Shown one piece after another: positions 51,901-60,203 of a DNA stretch of 64,000 nt. Source of the DNA: Planctomycetaceae bacterium (lineage in GTDB: Bacteria; Planctomycetota; Planctomycetia; Pirellulales; PALSA-1355); NCBI GenBank assembly GCA_003153375.1, contig PLYM01000267.1, forward strand, positions 1-64,000. The letters run 5' to 3'. The number at the start of each line of letters is the position of its first letter. Position 1 is the stretch's first letter. Below the pieces are notes generated by a model. That model had not been told where the DNA came from. It saw only the letters and a program-made list of their open reading frames with translations, and searched no databases. The translations under genes were made by a program, and so were the position numbers.

Positions 51901-52258
51901 CTGCCATCAGGTGAGCGGGCACCTGGGACCGGAGCTGAAGGGGGCGGTTTCGCGGATGTCGCGCGAGGATTTGCTGACGGCCATCGTCGATCCGAACCTC
52001 GAAGTGTCGCCGGCTTTCCAGACGACTGTTATCGCCACCAACTCGGGCCAGGTGTATCATGGTGTCATCGTTTACGAGTCGCCCGAAAGCACGTTGTTGC
52101 AGACGGGGCCCGACACCACGGTGCGCATTACCAACACCGAAGCGTCTTCGCAGCGCAAGAGTAATCAATCGCTGATGCCGACCGGATTGCTCGACCCGCT
52201 TTCCGACGGCGAACTGGGCGATCTGTTTGCCTATCTGAAGACGCTGGGCGTGAAGTAG
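48965..52258 (+). CDS. PVC-type membrane-bound dehydrogenase with HEAT repeats and cytochrome c domain
   Basis: 1097 aa. Signal peptide about 1-25. The N-terminal propeller (about 28-370) reads LGLRVPEGFDVSLFADD, AHDIYSMTVDAQGRVVVAGAGY, HDSDGDGRADRATLF and GANGLVRGPDGCYYLICGND, as in the large planctomycete and verrucomicrobial membrane-bound-dehydrogenase family. The middle (about 430-930) is helical and HEAT-like. The C-terminal cytochrome c domain has CHRCH at residues 977-981 and a downstream Met region (SLMPTGLLDPLSDGELGDLFAYL). The natural substrate is unknown; carbohydrate or alcohol oxidation is often proposed. I chose ATG 48965; a GTG at 48926 is also open but weakens the signal peptide. 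Confidence 0.88.
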   Translation: MSRWFALAFLVAVFGSCCAPGATADDLGLRVPEGFDVSLFADDTLAHDIYSMTVDAQGRVVVAGAGYVKTLHDSDGDGRADRATLFSPLPASGAHGMVFDGPDLICTGDNSVMRLRDADGDGVADGAPEVWTELRNPEHGANGLVRGPDGCYYLICGNDAGVGEKQITTDSSPVRHPRCGGVVRFSAEGKPLDVAAHGFRNPYDLDFDAAGHLLTVDSDGERDHHLPWYAPTRLFDIAPGMEHGWLLQGWTRGWNRPASFTDNVDRMVEIGRGSPTGVAAYRHRGFPAHYRGGVFSACWTLGRVYYFPLEPAGATCRSQLEVFLQTTGDVGFAPCDLAVGPQGELYVAIGGRRTLGSVFRVRWTGNKDAGEAPPAGSLTDVLSADQPLASWSRARWVPAAKVLGKAAFEQAIGDETLPSEQRVRAVEVLVELWGPLDAVQAAGWAQAADAATRARVAWALGRGAATLETRQTVARLTADAEPAVQRAAWEALATLGPIEADAEDQPAWSQGLASRERRVRAAAILAARQNGQASYRNFMSKVRLGAGASTLRLASVWIKLPDPSSAEYRAEFAAPDLLSIVELLTAPSADVATQLEAVRLLQIGLGDLSATKDQPEVYTGYVGNATANLDTTTREELVRHVAPLFPSSDAELNRELARLLGMLGANHPTLLPAVARQWTASSTVEDDLHYLIVASLLTGSRTPDVTAATAQALLGLHKKLEDLGQFTSRNWPDRVGEMFDELARRDPALAPSVVANRGFGHPAQALFVERLPKEMRQQGTRRLWAAVAVRGEEPTAELIALAGRQPAGEAVALLDAQWEHAGLRDSIVVALAKHPRPDDRAKFVEALASPQPDVVQKAAEALLALGIDNTPEEMAQALRALKQACALVKRTEPRGALVRLLEFWTEGSADVEERPDPTKYYEGWYEMFEQNYPSHAELLKSRADGAALKTWQQRLANVNWAASDATRGRGIFERRTCHRCHQVSGHLGPELKGAVSRMSREDLLTAIVDPNLEVSPAFQTTVIATNSGQVYHGVIVYESPESTLLQTGPDTTVRITNTEASSQRKSNQSLMPTGLLDPLSDGELGDLFAYLKTLGVK

Positions 52259-52302
52259 CTCGCGCACGTGGCGATCACGTTCCCCGATGGATCGGAGTCG
52301 CC

Positions 52303-53910
52303 ATGCCTGACGCCCACGAGTCCTCCGCCGCCTCGCCTTCCACGTGGCGCAGTCGCCTGGCCCGGCCGTTGGTTCCCCGCCTGATCGCGCTGGCGGCGGT
52401 GGTGATCTGGGTCGTGTCCAAGGTCCTGGAAGGGGCCGAGCTGGCGCCGCCGGCCGAGGCGTTTCTGGCGCGCATCGCCGGCGTGGCCCTGGCCGCGGCG
52501 TTGATCTTCGTCTGGTTCGTGTTGCTCAGCTCGGCTCCGCGACGGGCGCGGACCATCGTGGGCATGCTGGGAGTAGGAGGCTTGCTGGCCCTGGTGGCCA
52601 CGGTGCAAGTCGACAATGTCAGCGGCGACATCATGCCGAAGTTCAAGCTGCGCTGGGCGCCGCGGGCCGACGAGACTCTGCCGAACGTATCGGACCGATC
52701 GGCCGCTGATACGGCTGTGGACCTGACGCAGACCACGCCGGAAGATTATCCACAGTTCCTGGGTCCTGGCCGGCTGGCGACGCTGCCGGAATTCCCGTTT
52801 GCTCGCGATTGGTCGGCGCAGCCTCCGCGCCTGCTGTGGCGGCAGCCGATTGGCGCCGGCTGGGCCAGCTTTGCCGTGGTGGGCCATTTCGGGGTGACGC
52901 AAGAGCAACGCGGCGAAGATGAATTGATCAGCTGCTACGACATCGACACTGGCAAGCTCGAGTGGGCCCAGGCCACTCCCGTGCGGTTTGCCGAGACCGT
53001 CGCCGGCATTGGCCCGCGTTCGACGCCCACGATCGACGAGGGCCGCGTCTATGCGATGGGCGCGCTGGGGAATCTAGCTTGCCTCGACGGGGCCACCGGC
53101 AAGCCGCTGTGGCAGCACGACGTGATCAAGGACAACGACGCAGTGGTGCCCAAGTGGGGCAAAAGCTGCTCGCCGCTGGTTTATGAGAACCTGGTGATCG
53201 TCAGCGCGGGCGGCCCCAAGGGGCACTCGCTGGTGGCATACGACAAGCAAACGGGTGACGTGGTCTGGAACGCCGGCGATGACGCTTCGTCGTACAGTTC
53301 GCCCACCGCGCTCACCCTGCACGGCCAGAAGCAGATCGTGATCGTGAATCAAAAGATGGTCACCGCGCACGATCCGAGCGATGGGCACATTCTCTGGCAA
53401 CACGCCTGGCCCGAGGCGCTGGCCGAGTCGCCCAACGTCTCGCAGCCGCTGGCCGTGGGCGACGACCGGGTGTTGTTGACCAAGGGCTATGGCGTCGGCA
53501 GCGCTTTGTGGCAGATCGAGCGCGACGGCGACACCTGGTCGGTCGAGCCCTTGTGGAAGAATCGCAACCTGAAGACCAAGTTTACCAACGCGGTCGTGCG
53601 CGATGGGCATGCCTATGGGCTCGATGAGAACGTGCTGTGCTGCATCGAGATTGCCACGGGCAAGCGCAAGTGGATCGAGGGGCGCTACAACCACGGCCAG
53701 GTGCTGCTGGCCGGCGATCTGCTGGTGGTGCAGTCGGAAACGGGGGACGTGGCCCTGGTCGAGGCTTCGCCCGAGGGCTATCGCGAGTTGACGCGATTCA
53801 CGGCCGTCGAGGGGCAGAGTTGGAACTATCCGGTCATCAGCGGCCGGAAGCTGCTGGTGCGCACCGAGCTGGAAGCCGCCTGCTATGAGTTGCCGATGGC
53901 TTCGCCGTGA
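52303..53910 (+). CDS. Membrane-anchored PQQ-like beta-propeller protein
   Basis: 535 aa. Two membrane helices near the N terminus (about 25-45 and 50-75) plus a third segment (about 85-105), then a periplasmic eight-bladed PQQ-like propeller. Blades show the usual W/A-x-D-x-x-T/K-G pattern: CYDIDTGKLEWAQ, CLDGATGKPLWQHD, AYDKQTGDVVWNAG, AHDPSDGHILWQHAW and CIEIATGKRKWIEG. A PQQ dehydrogenase would need further cofactor residues that I cannot confirm; many planctomycete members are non-enzymatic. Start at ATG 52303 (GGAG upstream), 44 nt after the large cytochrome gene, so the two may form an operon. The 3' end overlaps the convergent acyltransferase gene by 28 bp. Confidence 0.85.
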   Translation: MPDAHESSAASPSTWRSRLARPLVPRLIALAAVVIWVVSKVLEGAELAPPAEAFLARIAGVALAAALIFVWFVLLSSAPRRARTIVGMLGVGGLLALVATVQVDNVSGDIMPKFKLRWAPRADETLPNVSDRSAADTAVDLTQTTPEDYPQFLGPGRLATLPEFPFARDWSAQPPRLLWRQPIGAGWASFAVVGHFGVTQEQRGEDELISCYDIDTGKLEWAQATPVRFAETVAGIGPRSTPTIDEGRVYAMGALGNLACLDGATGKPLWQHDVIKDNDAVVPKWGKSCSPLVYENLVIVSAGGPKGHSLVAYDKQTGDVVWNAGDDASSYSSPTALTLHGQKQIVIVNQKMVTAHDPSDGHILWQHAWPEALAESPNVSQPLAVGDDRVLLTKGYGVGSALWQIERDGDTWSVEPLWKNRNLKTKFTNAVVRDGHAYGLDENVLCCIEIATGKRKWIEGRYNHGQVLLAGDLLVVQSETGDVALVEASPEGYRELTRFTAVEGQSWNYPVISGRKLLVRTELEAACYELPMASP

Positions 53911-55073
53911 GGCGCAACCGTCGTGCGTCGCTCGGCCGGCTGTTCGAGCAGCCAGTCTTCGAGAATGATGTGCTCGACCATCGGCGCCCGCAGCAGGGCC
54001 GTGCGCGAGGGAAGCAGCGCCGTCAGCCAGGGCCGCCGCACCGCCCGGGCCATGGCCCGCAGCCCCAGGCTATTGAGCGAATTGCCGCTGAGTTGGGCCT
54101 GCACATTTTCGCGCAACCGGCTGTAGGTGGCCGGAATCAGGTTGGGCGAGGGGCCGACGTGGATCACGGTTTCGATGCCCGTGGCCAGTGTCTCATAGAC
54201 CGCGTCCCACAGGCGCTGCGGATGATCGATCCATTGGATCAGGATCTCGCGGCTGTTGAATTCGTTGTAGCTGGCTTTGCCGGTGACCAGCGAAAAGACC
54301 GGCGGGTGTGGCTTGGTGAATCCGCCCGGCAAGGTGTGGGTGAGCACGCCGACTCGATTGGGAATGTTGCGCTGCCAGACCAGGGGCGTATGGACCGGCG
54401 GCCAGTGTTCGTTGTTCTTGCGCAGGTAGACGCGCGCGGGGAACACGTCGTGCATCAAGCGGGCGAAGCGGTCGATCGTGCCGTTCTGGCCCAGCAGCAG
54501 CACGGTGTTGGGGGCCAGGATCGCCGAGATGGCGATCACGCCCTGTCCTTCGGCGCTAATGGTCAGGCAAAGTTTCTTGACCGTTTCGACGTTCAACAGC
54601 GGCCCGCGCGAGAAGAGCACGCCCATCGTCACGCCTTCGGCCATGGCGATGCAATCCTCGGCGATCGAGAGCGGAATGCGCAAGGCGTCTTCGACTTTGT
54701 AGACGCCAGCCGCGCACAGCGCCGCCAGCTCGCCCAGGCTATAGCCGAAAATCATCCGCGCGCGGGTGAGGTGGATGTCGTGAAACTCGGCCAGCATTTC
54801 GAGCTGGGCCATTTCGGCCGCCACGATCAGGGCGATGGCCTCGTGGTAGGTTTCGAGCGTGGTTTCCTCGTTGCGCCGCACGCGGTCGACGAGGTCAACC
54901 TTTTTTTGGGTGGCGTCGGCGCAAACTTCGCCGATCTCGGTCAGATGCCGGTGAAAGATGGGCCCGTAGAGCGGATGCGCCAGAAGTTCGGTGCTGCGGC
55001 CCACGTTCGTGGTGTTGTAACCGCGGAAGGCGAAGGCGGTATAGCCCAGGCGGTCCATGGGGTTGCTTGCCAT
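53883..55073 (-). CDS. FabD-like acyltransferase domain protein
   Basis: 396 aa. The fold and motifs resemble malonyl-CoA:ACP transacylases: AFAFRGYNTTNVGRSTELLAHPLYGPIF at the N terminus, the nucleophile elbow FGYSLGELAALCAAGVY with Ser112 (GxSxGE), VYLRKNNEHWPPVHTPLVW around the expected catalytic His, and VIHVGPSPNLIPATY near the end. FabD is usually about 310 aa and clusters with fab genes; this one is longer and stands alone. It could load an unusual polyketide or fatty-acid synthase elsewhere in the genome. It is divergent from the H4MPT operon, 200 bp away. The start was chosen at ATG 55073; upstream residues are not family-like. Confidence 0.8.
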   Translation of the reverse strand: MASNPMDRLGYTAFAFRGYNTTNVGRSTELLAHPLYGPIFHRHLTEIGEVCADATQKKVDLVDRVRRNEETTLETYHEAIALIVAAEMAQLEMLAEFHDIHLTRARMIFGYSLGELAALCAAGVYKVEDALRIPLSIAEDCIAMAEGVTMGVLFSRGPLLNVETVKKLCLTISAEGQGVIAISAILAPNTVLLLGQNGTIDRFARLMHDVFPARVYLRKNNEHWPPVHTPLVWQRNIPNRVGVLTHTLPGGFTKPHPPVFSLVTGKASYNEFNSREILIQWIDHPQRLWDAVYETLATGIETVIHVGPSPNLIPATYSRLRENVQAQLSGNSLNSLGLRAMARAVRRPWLTALLPSRTALLRAPMVEHIILEDWLLEQPAERRTTVAPHGEAIGNS

Positions 55074-55273
55074 CGAAGAGTCTAACCTGGCGATCCGAAG
55101 GGGGGGCCGTTCCGAGGTGCGTGATACTCTAATACTACGATGCGGGCAAGCGAAACGTCTATGCGCCGGCGCGGCCATTTGGCTAGCGGACGATCGCTTG
55201 TGGGGTGTCTGGGGGCCGGATACAACGAATAGTGCGGGTGGTGCTTGCAAGTGCATGTCCTAGACCGATTTTC

Positions 55274-56047
55274 ATGCCTCCAAAATCGTTCGCTCAGCTC
55301 AGCGGATTGACCGCCGTGGTCACCGGTTCGTCGACCGGAATCGGTCGGGCGATCGCGCTCGAACTGGCATCGGCCGGGGCCCATTGTCTCATCCACGCCC
55401 GGCACAGCCGCGCGGACGCCGAAGCCGTGGCCCGCTCGGTGCTCGATCGCGGCGTCGAGTCGCACGTGGTGCTGTGCGACCTAGCCGATGCCGCGACCCA
55501 CGAGGAGCTGGTCGAGAGTGCCTGGAAGTGGCGCGGAGCGGTCGACATCTGGGTCAATAACGCGGGCGCCGACGTGTTGACCGGCGAGGCGGCCCAATGG
55601 CCCTTCGGCCGCAAGCTCGAAGAGCTGGTTCGGGTCGATGTCGTGGCCACGGCCAACCTGTCGCGGGGTGTGGGCGCGCGGATGAAGGAGCGCGGGTCGG
55701 GCGTGATCGTCAACGTCGGCTGGGATCAGGCCGAACACGGCATGGCGGGCGACAGTGGACAGTTCTTTGCCGCGACCAAGGGCGCGGTGATGAGCTTCAC
55801 TAAGAGCCTGGCCTGCTCGCTGGCTCCCGAGGTGCGGGCCAACTGCGTGGCGCCCGGTTGGATTCAGACCGAGTGGGGCGCCGGCGCCTCCGAGGCCTGG
55901 CAAGAGCGGGCCCGCAACGAATCGCTGATGGCTCGCTGGGGGACGCCCGAGGACGTGGCCGCCGCCGTGCGATTTTTGGTTTCTCCGGCGGCGGCGTTCA
56001 TCACGGCGCAGACGATCAACGTCAACGGCGGGCTCAAGCAGTCGTAA
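55274..56047 (+). CDS. SDR-family protein lacking the catalytic Ser/Tyr, first gene of the H4MPT operon
   Basis: 257 aa short-chain dehydrogenase fold. The NAD(P) site is intact (TAVVTGSSTGIGRAIALEL) and WVNNAGAD is present, and the C-terminal VAPGWIQTEWG and FITAQTINVNGGL are canonical. In the active site, however, the YxxxK Tyr is replaced by Phe (QFFAATKGAV, F155/K159) and the usual Ser of the preceding strand end is absent (IVNVGWDQAEHG). It should bind nucleotide but may not do standard Tyr-based reduction. It lies 15 nt before the DHPS-like gene. A pterin or dihydropterin role is inferred from that context only. Start at ATG 55274; an upstream extension to 55205 is not SDR-like. Confidence 0.82.
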   Translation: MPPKSFAQLSGLTAVVTGSSTGIGRAIALELASAGAHCLIHARHSRADAEAVARSVLDRGVESHVVLCDLADAATHEELVESAWKWRGAVDIWVNNAGADVLTGEAAQWPFGRKLEELVRVDVVATANLSRGVGARMKERGSGVIVNVGWDQAEHGMAGDSGQFFAATKGAVMSFTKSLACSLAPEVRANCVAPGWIQTEWGAGASEAWQERARNESLMARWGTPEDVAAAVRFLVSPAAAFITAQTINVNGGLKQS

Positions 56048-56062
56048 CGTGGCGGCGGTCGC

Positions 56063-57496
56063 ATGCAAGAACACATTCACTTCGTCACCGGACGCCTGGC
56101 CGAATTCTCGCTGCGCAATCTGTTGGCCGAGTTGGCTCCCCGCGCGGGTTTCGACTACTCGGTCGACGTGCTGGGCATCACCGTGGCGGCGCTGATGACC
56201 ACCGACTGGGTGGCGCGGCGCATTCACCCTCCCCAGGGCACGTCGCGCGTGTTGTTGCCGGGTTATTGCCAGGGCGAGTTGGACGTCGTCACGCGGGCCG
56301 TGGGGGTTCCGGTGGAGCGCGGGCCGCGCGACTTGCGACGCTTGCCTGATTATTTCGGCGCATCGGCAGTGGCCGAAGATTACGGGGCCTATGACATCGA
56401 GATCGTGGCTGAGATCAATCATTGTCCACGCTTGAGTCTGGCCGAGATCCTTTCGACCGCCGACGCCTTGCGAGCCGACGGGGCCGACGTGATCGACGTG
56501 GGCTGCGATCCCGGCGAGCCGTGGAACGGCGTGGAGCCGACGGTGCGGGCCCTGGTCGATGCGGGGCATCGGGTGTCGATCGACAGCATGAACGTCGTCG
56601 AAATCGCCGCCGCGGCAAAGGCGGGAGCTCGACTGGTGCTCTCGGTCAACAGCCAGAATCGCCACGCGGCTTCCGACTGGGGCTGCACCGTGGTGGCCGT
56701 GCCGGATGATCCGGCGAACCTGACGACATTGCACGAGACGGTCGAGTTTCTGGCCGAGCGGCGCGTGCCCTTGGTGCTCGATCCGATTCTGGAGCCGATC
56801 GGTTTTGGCTTCGCAGCGAGCTTGGCGCGCTATGTGGAAACGCGGCGGCAATTTCCCGACGCCGAGATGCTGATGGGCATCGGCAACTTGACCGAGTTGA
56901 CCGATGCCGATTCGGCGCCGATCAACGTGCTGCTGCTGGGCTTTTGCCAGGAGCTGGGCATTCGCAACGTGCTGACGACGCAGGTGATCAACTGGGCCCG
57001 CACGTCGGTGCGCGAGTGCGACCTGGCCCGCCGCCTGGCGTTCTATGCCAGCCGGCACCGGGCCTTGCCCAAACGCGTCGAGCCGGGGCTGGTGATGCTG
57101 CGCGACACGAAGCTGCTGCCCTTTGGCCGGGAGACCTTTGAACGGCTGGCCGGCGAGATCAAGGATCACAATGTGCGCTTGTTCGCCGAAGACGGGGCGC
57201 TGCACGCGATTACGGCGGGGGTGCACGCGACCGATGCGGACCCGTTTGCGCTGTTCGCTCGCTTGCAGGCCGAGTCAGCGCGTGCGATCGACGCGAGCCA
57301 CGCGTTTTATTTGGGCTACGAAATGGCCAAGGCGGTGACGGCATTGACCTTGGACAAAGAATATCGGCAGGACGAAGCCCTGGATTGGGGTTTTTTGACG
57401 CGGCCCGAGAATCATCATCGCTTGCCGCGTGCTCGTCCTTCGTTGGGGGGCGACGAATCGTCGGCTGGAAATGCATCCGGAGATAACCCGAGTTGA
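56063..57496 (+). CDS. DUF6513 / dihydropteroate-synthase-like protein (H4MPT biosynthesis)
   Basis: 477 aa. The N-terminal part (about 1-120) is the DUF6513-type region (HIHFVTGRLAEFSLRNLLAEL, IHPPQGTSRVLLPGYCQGEL). From about 125 a pterin-binding TIM-barrel follows with DHPS-like motifs: VAEINHCPRLSLAEIL, ADGADVIDVGCDPGEPW, HRVSIDSMNVVEI, LVLDPILEPIGFG and LMGIGNLTEL. Proteins with this architecture are encoded with tetrahydromethanopterin genes in methylotrophs, planctomycetes and archaea and are thought to act on the pterin side of the cofactor. Its stop overlaps the TTG start of pabB (TTGA), which indicates translational coupling. Confidence 0.83.
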   Translation: MQEHIHFVTGRLAEFSLRNLLAELAPRAGFDYSVDVLGITVAALMTTDWVARRIHPPQGTSRVLLPGYCQGELDVVTRAVGVPVERGPRDLRRLPDYFGASAVAEDYGAYDIEIVAEINHCPRLSLAEILSTADALRADGADVIDVGCDPGEPWNGVEPTVRALVDAGHRVSIDSMNVVEIAAAAKAGARLVLSVNSQNRHAASDWGCTVVAVPDDPANLTTLHETVEFLAERRVPLVLDPILEPIGFGFAASLARYVETRRQFPDAEMLMGIGNLTELTDADSAPINVLLLGFCQELGIRNVLTTQVINWARTSVRECDLARRLAFYASRHRALPKRVEPGLVMLRDTKLLPFGRETFERLAGEIKDHNVRLFAEDGALHAITAGVHATDADPFALFARLQAESARAIDASHAFYLGYEMAKAVTALTLDKEYRQDEALDWGFLTRPENHHRLPRARPSLGGDESSAGNASGDNPS

Positions 57497-58932
57497 AGGT
57501 CGACCCGCGCGAGCCGTTCGAAACCGCCGAAGGTTGCCTGGTCGAGCCCGTCGACGCGGCGATCGACGTCGAAGCCGCGCTCCAGCGGCTGTCGCGGTTG
57601 CCGCACGTCGTGTTTTTCGACAGCGCTCGGCGCGATCCGGTGTTGGGGCGCTATTCCTTTCTCACGGCCGATCCGTTCGATTACTTCGAGTTTCCGGCCG
57701 ACGGTTCCGATGCGCTGGCGGAGTTGGCGCGGCGGCTGGCGGCGTGGCCGATGCCGACCATTGCCGGTCTGCCGCCGTTTCAAGGCGGAGCGGCCGGGTT
57801 GTTTGGCTACGAATTGGGACGCTCGCTGGAACGAATTCCCACGGCGGCGATCGACGAGTTTCAGATTCCGGCCCTAGCGATCGGTTTGTATGACGTCGTG
57901 CTGGCGTTCGATCACCTGGAGAATCGGGCTTGGCTCATTTCGCAGGGCTTTCCGGCCGAGGGGCCAGTCGCACGACGGCGGCGAGCTGGCGAACGACTCT
58001 CGCAGTTTCGCGCGGTGATCGAAGAGCCTGCGACTGCGCGCCATGATCGCGACCTGGCCGATGTGGATCGTCTGCCGATTGAACAGCTCGCGCGGCAGTT
58101 CATAGTGCCGGGGCCGGTGGGGCTAACGAGCAACTTCTCGGGCGAGACCTATCTGGCGGCTGTGCGGCGGGCCATCGAATACATTCACGCGGGCGACGTG
58201 TTCCAGGTGAACATCGCCCAGCGGTTGCTGTATCCGGCGCACGATGATGCATTGTCGCTGTACGTGCGGTTGCGGCGGCGCAATCCCGCTACGTTTGCCG
58301 GCTATTTCGATTTGGGAAGCGCGCAAATCGCCAGTGCCTCGCCCGAGCGGTTTCTCAAGGTGGTCGATCGCGAGGTCGAGGCCCGGCCGATCAAGGGAAC
58401 GCGGCAGCGAACCACCTGGGCCGAGGCCGATCTGTATGCCGGCGACGAGCTGCTGGAGAACGAAAAAGATCGGGCGGAGAACGTGATGATCGTCGATCTG
58501 CTGCGCAACGATCTGGCACGCGTCTGCCGGGCCGACAGCGTGCGGGTGACGCAGTTGTGCCGGCTTGAGATTTATGAATATGTGCAGCACCTGGTTTCGG
58601 CCGTGTGTGGCACGTTGCGTGAGGGGCACAGCGCCCTCGATTTGCTGCGGGCATCGTTTCCCGGCGGATCGATCACCGGGGCGCCGAAGGTGCGGGCGAT
58701 GGAGATCGTCGCCGAGTTGGAACCGACCGCGCGCGGCGCCTATTGCGGGTCGTTGGGTTATTTGGGATTTGATGGCACGATGGACACGAGCATCTTGATT
58801 CGCACGTTCACCGCGGCGCGGGGATGGTGGCAGGCTCCGGTAGGGGGTGGTATCGTGGCCCAATCGACCGCCGAGCGCGAATATGAAGAAACCTGGCACA
58901 AGGCAACCGGCCTGCTGCGGGCCCTGCGATAG
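57493..58932 (+). CDS. pabB: Aminodeoxychorismate synthase component I
   Basis: 479 aa of the chorismate-binding family, with HVVFFDSARRDPVLGRYSFL in the N-terminal domain, VFQVNIAQRL, the chorismate/Mg motifs PERFLKVVDREVEARPIKGT, DLLRNDLARVCR, and SFPGGSITGAPKVRAMEIV at the C-terminal end. It converts chorismate plus ammonia (from PabA) to aminodeoxychorismate. It is assigned to PabB rather than TrpE because of the gene context and the PIKGT variant typical of PabB. TTG start with GGAG 10 nt upstream; TTGA overlap with the preceding gene. No pabC lyase gene is adjacent; it may lie elsewhere. Confidence 0.88.
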   Translation: MKVDPREPFETAEGCLVEPVDAAIDVEAALQRLSRLPHVVFFDSARRDPVLGRYSFLTADPFDYFEFPADGSDALAELARRLAAWPMPTIAGLPPFQGGAAGLFGYELGRSLERIPTAAIDEFQIPALAIGLYDVVLAFDHLENRAWLISQGFPAEGPVARRRRAGERLSQFRAVIEEPATARHDRDLADVDRLPIEQLARQFIVPGPVGLTSNFSGETYLAAVRRAIEYIHAGDVFQVNIAQRLLYPAHDDALSLYVRLRRRNPATFAGYFDLGSAQIASASPERFLKVVDREVEARPIKGTRQRTTWAEADLYAGDELLENEKDRAENVMIVDLLRNDLARVCRADSVRVTQLCRLEIYEYVQHLVSAVCGTLREGHSALDLLRASFPGGSITGAPKVRAMEIVAELEPTARGAYCGSLGYLGFDGTMDTSILIRTFTAARGWWQAPVGGGIVAQSTAEREYEETWHKATGLLRALR

Positions 58933-58935
58933 CCG

Positions 58936-59598
58936 ATGATTCTGTTGATCGACAACTACGACAGTTTTGTGTTCAACCTGGCCCGCTATTTCGAGCGGCT
59001 GGGGCAGCCGACGCACGTGGTGCGCAACGACGCAATCGACGTGGCGGGCGTTGAGCGTTTGGCCCCCTCGGCGATTGTGCTGTCGCCTGGTCCGCGTACG
59101 CCTGCCGAGGCCGGCTGCTCGCTCGATCTTGTCCGCAATCTGGCGGCCCGAGTGCCGATGTTGGGAATTTGTCTGGGGCATCAGGCGATCGGGGCGGCGC
59201 TGGGGGGCCGTGTGGTGCGCGCTGGCGAACCGGTACACGGCCGTGCGTCGCGCATCCTGCACGAGGGCAAGTCGGTGTTTGCCGGGTTGCCGAGTCCGCT
59301 GACCGCGGGGCGCTATCACTCGCTGGTGGTCGAACGCGACTCGCTGCCCGAGACGCTCGAGATCACGGCCTGGACCGACGACGGCACGATCATGGGGCTG
59401 GCACACCGCGAGTGGCCGTTGGTCGGATTGCAGTTTCATCCCGAGTCGATTCTGACCGAAGCGGGTTATGACTTGCTTGCCGGTTTTCTGAGGCGGGCCG
59501 GCATCGAGGTGGCTGCCGAGGTGCCGCGGTTCGCCAGCGAGCGCGTGCAGACGCCAGAGTCCGAGTCGCCGCTGCCGACTTCTCCGGTCACGTTCTGA
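58936..59598 (+). CDS. pabA: Aminodeoxychorismate/anthranilate synthase component II (glutaminase)
   Basis: 220 aa class-I glutamine amidotransferase. MILLIDNYDSFVFNLARYF start, VLSPGPRTPAEAG, nucleophile Cys79 in LGICLGHQAIG, and the His-Glu pair in LQFHPESILTEAG. It releases ammonia from glutamine for PabB, whose gene ends 3 nt upstream. After the conserved end (about residue 195) there is a Ser/Pro/Glu-rich tail of about 25 aa without family similarity. TrpG function cannot be excluded because one subunit often serves both pathways, but no trp gene is nearby. Confidence 0.88.
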   Translation: MILLIDNYDSFVFNLARYFERLGQPTHVVRNDAIDVAGVERLAPSAIVLSPGPRTPAEAGCSLDLVRNLAARVPMLGICLGHQAIGAALGGRVVRAGEPVHGRASRILHEGKSVFAGLPSPLTAGRYHSLVVERDSLPETLEITAWTDDGTIMGLAHREWPLVGLQFHPESILTEAGYDLLAGFLRRAGIEVAAEVPRFASERVQTPESESPLPTSPVTF

Positions 59599-59613
59599 GC
59601 AGGAGCGCATGCG

Positions 59614-60198
59614 TTGATTCTGGAAGGCATTGTCACCACGTTGAACGCCGACGGCTCGGTGAATATCTCGCCGATGGGGCCGCAGGTCGATGACGGGATG
59701 CATTGCCTGGTGCTGAAGCCGTATCAGACTTCGACCACGTTCCAGAACCTGAAACGCACCGGCGAGGGGGTGTTTCACGTGACCGATGACGTGGAATTGA
59801 TCGCGCAGGCCGCGGTCGGCGCGCCTGATCCGCTGCCCGCCCTCGAGCCGGCGCGGGGCGTGACCGGAAAAATCATCTCCGGAGCGTGCCGCTGGTACGC
59901 CTTGCGCGTGCGTTCGCTCGACGACAGTCAGGAGCGGACCGAAATTGTTTGTGACGTGGTCGACCGCGGCCACCTGCGCGATTTCGTCGGACTCAACCGG
60001 GCCAAGCACGCGGTCTTGGAAGCGGCCATCCTGGCCACGCGGATCGAGTTTCTGCCGGCTGACGACATCCGCACGCAACTCGAACGGCTGCGGCCATTGG
60101 TCGACAAGACCGGGGGCGCCGCCGAGCAGCGGGCCTTCGCGTTCTTGACCGATTTCGTTCGCGATAAACTGGCCGCGCAGGGCCACAACGAAAACTGA
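59614..60198 (+). CDS. DUF447 family protein
   Basis: 194 aa: MILEGIVTTLNADGSVNISPMGP start, PYQTSTTFQNLKRTGEGVFHV and FVGLNRAKHAVLEAAILATR, the DUF447 pattern of a flavin-reductase-like split barrel with a C-terminal helical part. The family is found mostly in methanogens and in bacteria that use H4MPT, usually beside the genes seen here; its reaction is unknown. The start is TTG (59614) with AGGAG about 12 nt upstream; the nearby ATG leads to an immediate stop, which excludes it. Confidence 0.85.
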   Translation: MILEGIVTTLNADGSVNISPMGPQVDDGMHCLVLKPYQTSTTFQNLKRTGEGVFHVTDDVELIAQAAVGAPDPLPALEPARGVTGKIISGACRWYALRVRSLDDSQERTEIVCDVVDRGHLRDFVGLNRAKHAVLEAAILATRIEFLPADDIRTQLERLRPLVDKTGGAAEQRAFAFLTDFVRDKLAAQGHNEN

Positions 60199-60203
60199 AC
60201 GCC

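Noticed and set aside
58123-60186. 687-codon minus-strand frame opposite pabB, pabA and DUF447
   Set aside because: No family resemblance and no start context; the plus-strand genes have clear catalytic motifs.
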